A stretch of DNA of 64,000 bases from Notolepis coatsorum (Eukaryota > Chordata > Actinopteri > Aulopiformes > Paralepididae): the NCBI GenBank assembly GCA_963971535.1, contig OZ020586.1, positions 74,010,949 to 74,074,948 of the forward strand, given 5' to 3'. Below, piece by piece: positions 38,835-51,900 of the stretch. Every line of letters starts with the position of its first letter. The stretch's first letter is position 1. Below the pieces are notes generated by a model. It was given only the letters and a program-made list of their open reading frames with translations. It ran no database searches and had not been told where the DNA came from. Made by a program: the position numbers and the translations under genes.

Positions 38835-39215
38835 ATGAATAATAATAATAATAAATTCGATTTAAAGAGAGAATCGCCAAAAGATTGATTGATGGTGTCA
38901 GAGCCTCAGATGGTAGGGGAGAGGGAGTTCCACAGCCTGGGGGCAGCAAGGAGAAGGCTCGGCCTCCCAGTGTGGAACGCCTGGTGCGGGGAATGGTGAG
39001 GAGCGGAGGCCACGTGCTGGAGTGTAGGGTGGAGTAGGTTGGTCAGGTAGGATGGAGCCAACCCATGCAGTGATTTATGAGGATCTGTAGTTGACGGGGA
39101 GCCAGTGGAGTTTTTGCTGGCTCCCCGAGCAAGACACTTGACACCATAGGAAATTGGTTGGAATTCACAAAATGTACAATGTTCTTGACAAAATTCTTCC
39201 ATACAAAGACCATCA
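38835..39215 (-). mobile_element. L2-like LINE ORF2 C-terminal fragment
   Basis: Minus strand SLHGLAPSYLTNLLHP, FHTGRPSLLLAAPRLWNSL: the conserved end of L2 ORF2, with a short (AAT) tail at 38839. Confidence 0.7.
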
Positions 39216-39289
39216 AGCGCAACGTGTACAGTGGCCGAGCCGGTTAGGTGAGGGAGCATGGATGAGACAAGATGGGTGATGATGCTATC

Positions 39290-39547
39290 TAAATGGTAAA
39301 TGGTAATGGCTGCATTTATATAGCGCTTTTATCCAAAGCGCTTTACAAATTTGTTCTCACCTGTTACCCATTCACACACCAACGGCGGAGGCAACCATCC
39401 AAGGAGCCAACCTGCTCATCGGGAGCAGTTAGGGGTTAAGTGTCTTGCTCAAGGACACTTCGACACGCTGCCCGGGAGGAGGGGGAACCGAACCGGGAAC
39501 CTTCTGACTACTAGACGACTGCTCTACATCTTGAGCCACTGTCGCCA
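39290..39547 (-). mobile_element. tRNA-derived SINE (reverse) within a duplicated flank
   Basis: On the minus strand GGCGACAGTGGCTCAAGATG (box A region) and GGTTCGGTTCC (box B), ending in TTTATATAGCGCTTTTATCC and the AAATGGTAAATGG tail at 39291. The flanking sequence CGTGTACAGTGGCCGAGCCGG is present on both sides (39222 and 39570) over about 70 bp, far longer than a target duplication. Confidence 0.8.
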
Positions 39548-40887
39548 CCATCAAGCGCACTGTTGGAAACGTGTACAGTGGCCGAGCCGGTTAGGTGAGG
39601 GAGCAGGGATGAGACGCGATGGGTGACAATGCTATCTAGCCTCAGCAGATCCAGCTGGAGTCCCAGGAGGGTCACAGAGATACCGCATACCACTTACTTT
39701 AACATAACCGTTAATCAGAGCAGCATAACTGGACCGCATACCACTTACTTTAACATAACCATTAATCAGAGCAGCATAACTGGACCGCATACCACTTACT
39801 TTAACATAACCTTTAACCCTTTCCCCGCCAATAACGTCATACGACGGGTTTCAAGTTCATGCGAATTCTGCCAATAACGGCGTACGACGTGATTCTGATC
39901 AATATTTCATATTTTTGCCATGGTATTCATATTTCACTCACGGAGCCTTGTCGGATGCTGTGTGAGCCAGCACAACTCTGCAACGCTTCAATACTGCCAC
40001 CTGGTGGCTGATCGGCGAGTTGCAACCGGAAGTGGATCTCTTGTGATCCCGGTGCGTCTCCCTATTCCGTCCGGCCACTCGTTTATCGTCGCAGGACTCA
40101 ATACACACACTGTGGATATGGATCCGTTGCCATAACTCAATAATCTACATGATTTGGCGTGTATTAGTAATATACAAACCGGAAATGGATCGCCTCGAAT
40201 CCCCACCACATAACTGGGATCTGTTTGCTCCACTCTCATCGCCCAACGGTACGAGGAGACTGACATGAGTTTCAGCGTTTTTGTTTATCATTTTTGATAC
40301 AAACTGCTCTGATCTATATATCACCCATACTACATAAATCATCTAACGTCGGTCACGGAATTATAAACGACCCCCCCCCCCCCTCCGTTCACCCGCGCAT
40401 GATCAGTCATAACGTTTAGGACCATGTACAGTTGACATTTTTAATATAACGTTGATCGGTATCAAACAGCATTTGATAATCTAATATATGCATTTATGTC
40501 TATATCTCACGTTCTAGGAAATACTGCAGAAAACGATAAAAACATATTTATACTCTAGACCAGGGGTGGGCAACTTTGTATATGGTGAGGGCCACAAAAT
40601 GTCCACAATCAATCTGGGGGGCCGCATTGTTTATCGGCAGTCCCGCCAGTAGTACCCCATCACTCAAATAGCCCTAATAGTCACAAGGTATATAAACAAT
40701 TATAATTTGTTGTAACTTTGTTTTTATTCCATTTCAAATGCATTTAGTAATGCAATTTCAACTTTATGAATTTATAAACAGCTGAATTTAAAAGTATTGC
40801 TGTGTAACCCCAAATATATACAAAAATGATCAATTATAATTAAGGCTTCTAATAAAATAAATGTATGAACTTAAAGCCCACTGCTCA

Positions 40888-41156
40888 ACAAACACAAAGC
40901 AGCATTCCTGCTGCATTTCACTACAACAGTAAATCAAAAGTGCAATAATAAATGATTTTGTTAAATGTATAAACTTTTATCCTGCTACTAAACAAAACAT
41001 TATAACACTGAAATGCATGTTATGGATATGAAGCACTCAGGAATGTTTTGTTTAGTAGCAGGATAAAAGTGTATACATTTAACAAAATCATTTATTATTG
41101 CACTTTTGATTTACTGTTGTAGTGAAATGCAGCAGGAATGCTGCTTTGTGTTTGTG
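40888..41156. repeat. ~110-bp near-perfect inverted duplication
   Basis: CACAAAGCAGCATTCCTGC...CCTGCTACTAAACAAAACAT (about 40890-41003) is repeated inverted at about 41044-41155, around a 40-bp spacer. Confidence 0.88.
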
Positions 41157-41295
41157 TTATTAGTGTTATCTGAACACTACAAAAGTAAACAAGTAAAGTG
41201 CAAGTAAAGTAAAGTGCAATACTACATGCCTCCCATTGACCCTTTATCAAACTGGCATGACATTCACCCTCGCCCCACAGTGGGTCAATAATGGT

Positions 41296-41672
<377 letters not shown>

Positions 41673-41673
41673 T

Positions 41674-42096
41674 TTAATGAGACACTTGTGGTCTCTCTTG
41701 TTGGCGCACAATAGCAGGAATGTCAACTTCAATGTTTGTGCATGCAATCTGCATCAGATGAAATAATGTTTCATCCGACAGCCTGTTTCTCTCCTTTGAC
41801 TTGATGTGCTTCATGTTTGAGAAATTGCTCTCACATATGTATGTGCTCCCAAACATACTGGCCATAGAGAGGGCAAAGTCCCTGAGGAGTGGGAAGCGGG
41901 GCTCAGGTAGCAGTTTCCAAAACGAAATTCCCCTCTCATTTCTCTTTGCTTGAAAAAAAGGATCTGACTGTAGCTCGCACAGTTCAAGCTGCAACGGTGG
42001 GGGCTGCTCTGACACCGTAGCGGTGAGGGGGGCGGCAAACAGCGCTATCCGTGACTGCATGCCGTTGAAATCTTCAAACCGATCATTGAATTGCAT
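41674..42096 (-). pseudogene. hAT transposase C-terminal fragment
   Basis: FGSTYICESNFSNMKHIKS and NRLSDETLFHLMQIAC are the hAT C-terminal dimerisation region as seen in EPM2AIP1/GTF2IRD2-type transposases. Upstream remnants (VTDGAPAMKGKRTGF-like near 42500) are in other frames, so the gene is dead. Confidence 0.85.
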
Positions 42097-43171
42097 TTGC
42101 AGTGTTTCAATGTCGCTCCTGTACTTTCCGACGGCTCAGCCATCGGATTTCTGTGTGTAGCTGCAAGTCGCCATAATCAGTGTCCATCTCTTCCAAAAAG
42201 GAGACAAACTTTCTATGGTTTAGTGACCTGTTGCCTCCACGAATTAGATTGGTAACCTTGGTAACCAAATCCATAACATGGCTGTAGTCAAGCTTCTTGG
42301 CACAGAGAGCCTCCTATATCAGATAAAAAAAAAGAAAAACGATTTAACGACTCTCGCATATAATTTTACTACACTCGACTCGCATTGGTCATTATTAGTG
42401 ACCCACAATAGATGGAAATTATGTTAGCGAACTTACCTGATGTATAATGCAGTGCAGCATTGGACACTCAACGCCACTCTGCCTTAGAAGCCCGGCGAAT
42501 CCTGTGCGTTTTCCTTTCATTGCCGGTGCTCCATCGGTAACAACAGCCGACAGTTTATCAAAACCCCCATATTGCTGCACGGCACTTTCAACAGCGTTTC
42601 ATAATGTCCACACTAGGGCTGACCCCTATTAGTCAAATAGTCGACTAATCGATCGAAAAGAGCCATAGTCGACTGCCAACTCTTCTTAGTCGAATACAAT
42701 AAAAAAAAATAAAAAATAAAAAAAAATAAAAAAAAATAAAAAATAAAAAATTTTTAATTTTTTTTTTTTTTATATTGGCCTGGGGCCGCATGGAACGTCG
42801 GTGAGGGCCGCATGCGGCCCGCGGGCCGCCAGTTGCCCCTCCCTGCTCTAGACGGTATTTTCGTATGAATGTGTGAATGAAAAAGTAAAACGTTCCTACA
42901 TCCTGAACGATAGATAATCGATGTTGAATGGGCCATAGTAATGTCAATTTAGCAATACAATTTAAAAAGTTATAGCCCTGCAAAGAAGGTGAACATCTCC
43001 ATAGACTTACAGTACTGGCAGAGAATGGTATAAGATGATCAAAGTGGTGGCAGGGAATGGGTTAATCAGAGCAGCATAACTGGACCGCATACCACTTACT
43101 TTAACATAACCGTTAATCAGAGCAGCATAACTGGACCGCATACCACTTACTTTAACATAACCTTTAATCAG

Positions 43172-44103
43172 CACCTGGACTCTCCAATTTTTAATAACCA
43201 GCAATTACTTGTTGGGCACAAGCCGGTTAATATTCCTCAATGGCAGAGGAGGGGAGTTCATACTCTGGAGGATATTTATGATAAGAACGGCCTCCGTGCG
43301 TTTCAGGACTTAAGAGAATTTTATGATCTTCCCGGCGAGTCTTTCTTTCTTTACCTTCAACTAAGGTCAGCGCTGAGGGCGCATGGCGTGCCGTGGGCTC
43401 AAGCTTTGCAACCACACCCCTTCCTCAGGCTCATAGTGGACAGGACGACCTCCAGAGGGTTTGTCTCAGACTTTTATACGCGCTTAATTCAATCCACGTA
43501 TAAAAATGTATCATTGGATACAATCTGGCGTGTGGATATCCCGGAGTTGGACCCCGAGTTTGACTGGGATGATGTTTGGGCAAATGTGGCATTGTCTTCC
43601 CGCAACCCCAATCACCAGCAAATTAATTTTAATTATATTCATAGGACCTATCTTACACCTAGGAAGCTATTTGCTATGGGACTGATAACCGACTCTCTGT
43701 GCACTTTGTGCTCTCAAAAGGCCACTGGCACTTATATGCATATGTATTGGGATTGCCCACCAGTGGCCCGCTTCTGGAGGTCAATAACGGACAAACTTTC
43801 AGATTTGTGTGGCTTAACTATCCCATTCACAGCTGTTACGCTACTCCTGAACGATATAACGACACTACCCGCGTCCGTACAACTGAAAAGGGTTGTCCTA
43901 GCGGGCGTCACAGCAGCGAAGAAGCTAATAGCAATGAGATGGAAGGAGCCTGAGAAGCTCACAGTGATTAACTGGTCCCTGACACTGTTGGATGTGATTT
44001 ATCTTGAGATATCCACGGCGCGGGTGATTGGGGTGGGGCAGGCTGGGATTGACCTATGGTTCGCAACAGCCGAGAAGGTCAGGACCGCCGTGTGCGGCTG
44101 AGC
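43172..44103 (+). pseudogene. L1 ORF2 C-terminal part, open frame
   Basis: About 310 codons without a stop until TGA at 44101-44103: HKPVNIPQWQRRG, FYTRLIQSTYKN, and the Cys-rich end CTLCSQKATGTYMHMYWDC. Lacks endonuclease and RT. The open frame over the whole fragment suggests a fairly recent insertion. Confidence 0.85.
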
Positions 44104-44215
44104 GGGGTTGGGGTGCTTGTTCGGGGGAGTCCGGCGGTCTCGTGGGAGGGGGAGGAGATGTCTTGTCCGTCTTGTCTTTTGTGATGTCTTAAATTTAACT
44201 AGGGATTTTATGGGG

Positions 44216-44560
44216 GGGCAGCTATTTAGCTATTTCTTCACTATTTGGACACTTTTAAACGGTTCATGTGAGTCTATGGAACACCTCTGTAGGTTTTGTT
44301 TTTCAAGAAGGCTCATTGTTTTGTTTTCTGATCGTGTGATCAAAAGCGGCGTTTTCTTCCTCAGGACCTTAGGCCGTTTTGAGGCTGGGCTCCAACCACT
44401 GTGTGACCCGGTGGCATCTGTCACATAGGGTGATTGTTGTGAGGTGGGTTGGGAGAGTGGCCTTTTGAAAATTAGAGATATAGTTTTATTAATATAGGGC
44501 CACACGGCCGGTAAACGGTGCTGAATACTGGGAAAGACCAATTATTAGATAGTTATTTCT
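44216..44560 (+). repeat. MITE-like segment inside the L1 3' UTR
   Basis: CTATTTCTTCACTATTTGG, GTGAGTCTATGGAACACCTC and GCCGTTTTGAG match the TTAA MITE at 18969-19409. It sits between the ORF2 stop and the L1 poly(A), so the L1 carried it when it moved. Confidence 0.65.
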
Positions 44561-44930
44561 GTATTATTATTGTTTCTGTTATTTTCTGTGAAGTTCTGAG
44601 TATTGTGATTGTAGTTATTGTGTTGTCTTGTTTCATGTGAATAATAATAAAAAATTTGATCAAAAAAAAAAACATGACCTTTAATCAGAGCAGCATAACT
44701 GGACCGCATACCACTTTAACATAACGTTTAGAGGTCAATGGATCGAGGGTTGAATGCTCCCAAGCACTGGAATACACAAACGTAGAATGCATACTTTTAC
44801 TTTAGATACTTAAGTACATTCAATAGCAAATACTTCTCTACTTTTACTTAAGTAGAATTTGAATGGAGGACTTTTACTTTTACCAGAGTACTTATTTATC
44901 TGGGTATTTCTACTTTTACTTAAAAGAACA

Positions 44931-45312
44931 CGCCAACATTTTAGGAATGTGAGACAAGAAGATAGATACCAGTTTTCTCTCTGTGCGTTCAGTAGAAAGC
45001 TATCTGGTTGCACATTAGCCTAGCTTAGCACACTGAATGGAAGCAGACGTGACCGGTTAGCCTAGGCATTGTCCAACTAACACCTCTCCCGAAGGCTAAC
45101 CGGCCATGTCCGCTTCCATTCATTGTGCTAAGCTAGGCTAACATGCAGCCAGATAGCTTTCTACTGAACGCAGAGAGAAAACTGGTATCTATCTTCTTGT
45201 CTCTCTCTGGAGAAGACTGTAAGCTAATTTCCCAAAATGTTGGCGTGTTCCTTTAAGGCAGCTGGCTTGCTGCTGGGCACGCTAAGGTGACCAGTGAAAC
45301 TTCTCATGTGAA
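44931..45312 (+). other. Inverted sequence pair, no gene
   Basis: AGACAAGAAGATAGATACCAGTTTTC...GAGAAAGCT (44953-45010) and its reverse complement (45150-45215) form the arms of a MITE-like hairpin; AAGAACACGCCAACATTTTA and AAAATGTTGGCGTGTTCCTTTAA mark its ends (44933 and 45235). Confidence 0.6.
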
Positions 45313-45545
45313 GAGGCAACAGTGGCTCAGGAGGTAGAGCAGTCACCTGGTAATTGGAAGGTTCCCTGTTCGATTCTGGTTCCTCCTGGCAACTTGTCCT
45401 AATGTCCTTGAGCAACACACTTAACCCGGTTCCCGGTTCAGTTCCCTCTCCTCCCCACCAGCACGTCGAAGTGTCCTTGAGCAAGACACTTAACCCCTAA
45501 CTACTCCCAATGAGCTGATTGGCACCTTGCATGGTTGCCTCCTCC
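45313..45545 (+). mobile_element. tRNA-derived SINE
   Basis: GGCAACAGTGGCTCAGGAGG (box A) and CTGTTCGATTCTGG (box B). Same family as 39290-39547; both share AGTGTCCTTGAGCAAGACAC. Confidence 0.8.
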
Positions 45546-45579
45546 CTCGGTGTGAATGGCAGGGATGGGCACGTTATTC

Positions 45580-46470
45580 AGTAAGTGTAATTAGTTACTT
45601 ATTACTCCTTTATCAATCAAAATTACTTTACTGATCACTTTGTATCAAAGTAAGATAAGATGATCCTTTATTGATCCCCTTGGGGAAATTCGGGTGTCAA
45701 AGCAGCATGGGGGGGGGGGGGGGGATACAGGGTGGGGGATGCATAGCTTCAGTCCTATACACTATAGGTACACTTAAAGTATAGATACAAATACAATATA
45801 ATATAAAATAAAGTACAAACACAAGATAGTCCAGTGATGAGTCCAGTGATATTAGTCTCTAGTGCAAAATACAATATTTAGTAATTAGTTACGTTACTAG
45901 TACACATCTTTTTAATACTTTTGATTTGTATCTAGTTTTAGCTCCACATATTTTCTTTTACTAGCTTTAGCCCTTCTTATTTAGTTGTTTTACTCTCTTG
46001 CTAGTTTTTGTTATTCTACACTGTAGCGCTTTGAGATTTGTTCCACAAATATAAAGCGCCCCTACAAATCGAATATATTATTATTAGAACGTCACTTGTT
46101 AGTTTCTATTTACCCCCCCAACTCCTTTAATGCACAACCTGTTTAGCTTGTTGTAGGCTGTCCAGATGTCAACTGTGGCGGAAAAACAAAGCTTCAAATT
46201 AGCTTCCATCACCGCATAGTCTCTCTCTCTCTCGAGGTAGCCAGCAAATGTCTTTCTCGGTTGGCAGTTTGACATCGTTCTTTGTGGGTATTTTCTCTGC
46301 ATCTTCTGACCACCCGAGTGATACCCACTCCTGTTCGAGCTCCTGGGGGGTCATTGAACAAAGCAGGCGATGGTGGAATGAACTTCACACCAGTCAGAAC
46401 AGCCGAAACCCGCCCAATTTTCCACCCTTGACTAAATGTGTCTATACTACTATGCACTCAAGTTCGCCAC
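45580..46470. other. Mixed repeat remnants, no gene
   Basis: 45650-45880 (GATAAGATGATCCTTTATTGA, CCTTGGGGAAATTC, a G-run) is a LINE 3' tail of the Rex3/RTE kind in reverse. 45575-45630 (TAATTAGTTACTTATTACTCC) resembles a MITE end. 46020-46085 ends with GCGCTTTGAGA...TATTATTATTAG, another LINE tail. 46095-46460 is not recognised. Confidence 0.5.
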
Positions 46471-46479
46471 TGTTTGACA

Positions 46480-46590
46480 AACAATATCACTTACCCTTAG
46501 CTGCCAGAGTTGTACCCTTCCTGCTGACTTGTTGTACAGAACACTTTGGATAAAAGTGCCAGCTAAATGACTAAATGTAAATGTATATGA
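46480..46590 (+). mobile_element. LINE 3' tail
   Basis: CTTTGGATAAAAGTGCCAGC then TAAATGACTAAATGTAAATG, a common fish L2/CR1-type 3' end; a sister copy is at 53700-53835. Confidence 0.65.
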
Positions 46591-47034
46591 CTAAAGGGTG
46601 CAGGATACATCTCTCCAGGTCACCTCAGCAACATGTCTGTTCCACGGCATGTTTTCTCAAACTGCAGAGTGCAGACCAACCTGGACACCAGTCTTGATGA
46701 ACGTGTCATCAGGCAATACAATTCAATCAACATTCTTCAATAACCCTTCTCAGAGATGTTTCATTTATTGATCCATCTCCATTCATGATAGCATTTTAAC
46801 AAATATTCCATCCTGCATCTTTAATATTGTAGTTTTTCCACTTGAACAACATCTTACAGGCACTGTAGGTCACTTCATGGCACACTGATGCACAAGAACC
46901 ACTTAACCAGCTGAGGCTTCTCTCTTCACTGTAGGCTAATGGTATTTTCTTAGTTTCAGTGTTGACCAATGAAAAAGATAGTCATGAGCTCATTTGCATT
47001 TGTGGTTTTTTTCTTAAAAAAAAAGAAGAAAATA
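46591..47034 (+). other. Unassigned intergenic sequence
   Basis: Nothing recognised; ends in an A-rich run at 47010-47033 before the next SINE. Confidence 0.4.
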
Positions 47035-47512
47035 TGGGCAGCTACGTGGTGCAGTGGGCAAGACGCTCACCACGAATACTGGAGACGTTGGGTTCGCCTG
47101 TTCGAGCCCAGCGCTCCACATTGCTTTCAGTTTAGCTGGTCGTCCGTATTAATACACATTGGCAGTATTAGGGGGTGGGAAACTGATGGGTGGGGATCGG
47201 GCGTTGTGGACAGCGACTCCTACAGGTCGGTTGGTGCGCCTGCGCAGTAGAATCAGGAAGCGATGGGGGCGGCGCCCCTCCAAAGCGCAGACCCCTGACG
47301 CTGAAAGATCGCGCCGCGCAGGTGAAAAAGATGCGACTGCTGTTACCTCAAGTACCGGAGGGGACTTGTGCTATGTATGACTTAGTCCACATTGCAGCCG
47401 GCTTGTGGGAGGCAAGAAACAGCGTTCGAGACAGGGGAGGGTTGAATTGGATGATACGAAATTGGGATGGGAGAAAAATTGAAAAATTGGAGAAAAAGTG
47501 GATACAAAAAAA
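47035..47512 (+). mobile_element. tRNA-derived SINE, copy 3
   Basis: Same long family as 2178-2628 and 30791-31277, opposite strand: GGGCAGCTACGTGGTGCAGT head, ATTGGCAGTATTAGGGGGTG, body, then GGATACAAAAAAATATAT tail. It has a short divergent patch near 47262-47290. Confidence 0.88.
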
Positions 47513-47539
47513 TATATATATATTTTTTGGCTCATAATC

Positions 47540-47650
47540 TGTACGTTTTATTGATAGATCTTGGCTTTCATAATCTGTTTTATTGCTAGATCTTGGCTTT
47601 CAAAATCTGTATGTTTTATTGATAGATCCTGGCTTTCAGAATCGGTATGT
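47540..47650 (+). repeat. ~40-bp tandem repeat, about 3 copies
   Basis: TGTTTTATTGATAGATC-TGGCTTTCA recurs three times. The rest of 47651-48194 shows no gene. Confidence 0.8.
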
Positions 47651-48194
47651 CGAATTGATCGATTCTAAATATAAACGAAGAACCTTATAAGTACATATGA
47701 CCTTAATATTTTGTAAGCGTTAAGCCAATTCAATCTCAGGAGTGTGAATGTGATATATCACCAGAAATAACTCTACCGTCATTAATTACGAATGAACACA
47801 ACACTCTTAACTTATGGTACCATCTTTAGGTAATGAATTGAAATGAAAACACTGTCCCTCTGAAAAAAAATGTAATAAAAAACCTGTATAATAACTTCAA
47901 AAGGTTCAAAGACCTTTCTCAAAAGTCTGGTTTAGTGACAATTAATAATACTCAAATGGGAGGGACATATCAGGCTTGATATTGGGCGTAGAGGTGTAAT
48001 AAAAAGGGGAATGACCACTTTTTAACACTGTAGAAAATGTTAACATCTGTCTGACGACTGATTATTGTCACTGAAAATGATAAAGCCACATGTTGTACTT
48101 TCCAGGGCTCTGGGTCAGTATGTCCTCCTAATAGAGAAGGCTGTGGGTAACTCTTAAGCCCGGAAAACTGAAATACACTCGTAAATCCACCGCC

Positions 48195-48676
48195 TTAAAA
48201 GGGGAACTATGGGCAATTTAAGGATCCATACATGTTATGCCTATAGTCCAAGACAATCCAAACATATTAGTGAACACAAGCAAGTCTCTCCCCAATTCCA
48301 CAAAGTCCTGAAACATTTCTGATGTCATCGGGTATGAAGTCTGAAGCTGCTCCAATGAATGAGAAAGATGTTAAAGATGACACAAATGTTTTATATGGGT
48401 ACATTTTCTGTTTCAGAGCTGAGGATATTACTAAAAAAAAGATAATTTGGATATAAAAACCAAACCAAACATTCTGTGGGTACACAAATTCCATCTCCCA
48501 TTCTTTGTCTATGGAGCAGGTCCAGATTTGATACCCAATGACATCAGAAGTTGGAATCAGAATTCTCTGGTTTCTGGCGTTGGGAGAGAGTAGCTCATGT
48601 TCACAACGATTGACTGGACTTTCCTAGACCATGAAAATAACACATTGAAATTAATTTAGGTGGTGTTCCCCTTTAA
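48195..48676. mobile_element. TTAA-flanked MITE
   Basis: TTAAAAGGGGAACTATGGGC and GGTGTTCCCCTTTAA are inverted, with TTAA at each end. Long inner arms include TTCTGATGTCATCGGGTAT / ATACCCAATGACATCAGAA. Same family as 20706. It lies just beyond the CNDP2 stop codon and could be inside its 3' UTR. Confidence 0.8.
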
Positions 48677-48871
48677 ATTATATTTATGAGGAAAGGTTAT
48701 AAGCAATATCACCAGTATGACTTTTTGCAATCATTCACAACACTTCTATAGAAAATAAATTCCATATAAACTAAAAAGGAAAATACTGTGCTTCATCATT
48801 AGGCAACAGTCCATAGAAAAGTCAGGCGTATAGCTCTGAAGGTAGAAGGAGGTAGACTCTGTACTGAGCAC

Positions 48872-48938
48872 TTAGTCCAGCTGGGCCACCTCGTGGAAGT
48901 AAGCACCCAGCATTTTGGTCCCCTGAATGTAGTTGGAT
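48872..48938 (-). CDS. cndp2: cndp2 last coding exon
   Basis: (R)[17 protein letters not shown] then AQLD and TAA at 48874-48872. Acceptor TTATTTTCAG. One residue shorter at the end than human CNDP2. Confidence 0.93.
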
Positions 48939-51900
48939 CTGAAAATAAAAGGGACAAACACAGGGCTTGTTAACTGGTCATCACCAAGGTGATTATAATA
49001 CAAGGATGGGTCAGGGTGTCGGGGGGTGAATGCGTGCGTGCGTGCGTGTGTGTGTGTGTAGAAAATGTCACTCCTTTTTTCAGAAGTCAATACTGGCAGG
49101 TATGTCTGTCAAGGGTGTCATACTGTGTGTGTCTGTCATACTGTGTGTCTGTCTGTCATACTGTGTGTCTGTCTGTCACACTGTGTGTCTGTCTGTCACA
49201 CTGTGTCTGTCTGTCACACTGTCTGTCACACTGTGTCTGTCTGTCACACTGTCTGTCTGTCACACTGTGTCTGTCTGTCACACTGTCTGTCTGTCACACT
49301 GTGTCTGTCTGTCACACTGTCTGTCTGTCACACTGTGTCTGTCTGTCACACTGTCTGTCTGTCACACTGTGTCTGTCTGTCACACTGTGTGCGCTGCAGC
49401 TGTACCTGTTGAGCTTCTCGTTCTGGGAGTGCGCCCCGTCGTCAGAGGAGCCCAGGGGCAGCAGCATGACGTTGCGTCCGGTGGCCTCCTGGAAGGTCAG
49501 GGTGACCGGGATGCTGCCGCCCTCACGCGTGAGGTCAGGCTCCACGCCGAACACTAGTGAGAAATTAATAACAATACTCCACATCAATAACAATTACTCC
49601 ACCAGTTCTGCCGTCAGGGTCTTATTCAGCAGACCACTTTGTCATTAAAAAGGTGCTATATGAGGCGGTCAGGTGGCGTAGCGGAGATTGCGTTCGTCAC
49701 CAACCCCGGAGACGCTAGGATTCGCCTGTTCGAATCCAGCTCACAGCTCCGGGGTTGTCACCAGCTTGGCTGGCCGTTCACACTAATACAATTGGCAGTA
49801 TTAGAGGGTGAGAGAAGCTGGCGGGGTGGGTCCGCCAGCGACTCCTACAGTTCGGTCGGGGCGCCTGCTAAGCGCGGATAGGATCTAAGTGGGATAGTGT
49901 GATCCTTCCACACGCTACGCCCTCTCAGTGAGAATCCGCGCTGCCAGGTGAAAAGAAGCGGTTGAACAAACGGGACTGGAGCTTTACTTAGGGGACCTGA
50001 CACACGAGGGAATACAAGGGGGGGACAAATATTTAATAAAGATAATGTTGATAGCGGCCAGAAAAGCAATAACAAGACTGTGGTACAAAGAAGACCCACC
50101 GACAATAGCACAATGGGTAGGAATAGTAGAGGAGATACAGGATATGGAGAGGATAACACACATGCTGAGGTTACAGGAAGAGAAATTTGGAGAAAGATGG
50201 GGAAAGTGGGAGGATTACAAGGGGAACGAAAACGACATCACAGAGGAGGAACCAAATACAACACAAGAGGGCGAAGGATAAAGGAGGAAAGAAGCTCAAG
50301 GGGGGTCTCTGAACCCGTGTCACACACCTTTGCTTTAGTTAGTTTTTTCTATTATTATTTATGTTGGGTATGACAATTATTTTATGATTTTTGTACTGTA
50401 TTATTTAGGTCTGTTGAACAGTGTTGTTTTATGATATGTTTAATTTTAATTTCATGAAAGTACCCATATATGTATGTCGTTAAGTTATGGATGTCAATAT
50501 AAATGTTATGTTGTATGTCCATAAGTGTTAAATAAAAATGTAAGTTTAAAAAAAAAAAAAAATAAGCGGTTGATTGGCTGGACGTGTGTCGGAGGAAGCA
50601 TGTGATAGCCTCCACTCTCCCAGACCGACTGTGGGGGGTAAGTGTGCAGCGACCAGGAAGGGGATTGGGAATTGGCATAACGACTAACATTGGGATGGGA
50701 GAAAATCGGAGGAAAAAGGAGGGGGAAAAAGATTTAAAAATAAAAAAAAAAAAAAAAGTGCTATATAATTATAGATAACATTCAGCCACTAGATGTCACA
50801 CTAGAGCACCAGCGTGTAATTTATCCAATCAGGTGCATTCCACTAATTATCTTTACATTAGTAAATAGATAGCTTTACATTATTTACATTTCATGATACA
50901 TTTTAGCGATCAAGGAGAAATATGTCTCATATCATAGGTTTAGTACACAGATACACAGTATCCCAGTAAAATTGGTACATGTAGAGAATACATAATACAT
51001 GTTATCTTAATCCAGTGTTTCTGCAGGTTTCAACAAGGTACATTTAAGTTTTTTCAAGACCTTTTTAAGACCATTAGGAGCTACATTTAATACCAATTTC
51101 ACAACCATACTAGCAAAAAAACACATAGCGACACTGAACTGGCAACTGCACTTAAAATCAATAAAATTCTTGAGCATTCCATAAAAGTTCTCGCCAGACG
51201 CACCAAGCTCCCATTAGCCCTGCAAAAAACAATGACAAATACAAAAGCATTTCATACATCTAAAATTACCCCCCAAAAAGATGTAATACCGGTGCAAAAA
51301 TGAAATCAAATTAAATTAAATGTAAGTATTTTTAATACATTTTAAGGCCTTACATTGAGAATGATCAATTTAATACTTTTTAATACCCTGCAGATACCCT
51401 GTACTGTGAGGACTTTCTGTACCTGTCTTCATGGCCTTGCGGCCGGCCATGTAGTGAGGGTGGTTGAAGTCAGAGACCCAGGCCTTGGCTCCGTGGCCCA
51501 TGTACACCTTCAGTTTGTTGGGGCTTTCTCGTTCAGCAAACCTCTTCTGCAGATGGTCGATGACCTTGATAATGATGAGAGAAAAAAACAAGTGAGAACA
51601 ACACTTTAACAACGTTAATGAGACTTCCTGGATGGATGGTAAATGGACTGCACACTTCATGCATATTTTGTGCCAGTTCATGTCAGGGACCCGATGGACA
51701 GCAATACTGGAAATCGCAATCAGACAATTGGAATATTCTTTTTGGGATACCTCCTAGTAAAAGTAAGGACTATATGACATCAATCCTACTTTGATCCAAC
51801 AATGATTTCACATCGATCGCAACAATCATATGTCACATTAGGGCTGGGCGATATGACCAAAAACGTTATCGCGATAAAATTATAAAATTATTTTCATATA

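Larger units (their letters stand above)
43172..44676 (+). mobile_element. 5'-truncated L1 with 12-bp target duplication
   Basis: ACCTTTAATCAG is at 43160-43171 and 44677-44688, and a poly(A) tail ends at 44672. The ORF2 frame is open from the first base of the insertion. Confidence 0.9.

Noticed and set aside
43388-44101. Host gene encoding a 237-residue protein
   Set aside because: The frame continues upstream to the insertion boundary and ends with the L1 ORF2 Cys-rich motif; target duplication and poly(A) confirm a retrotransposon.
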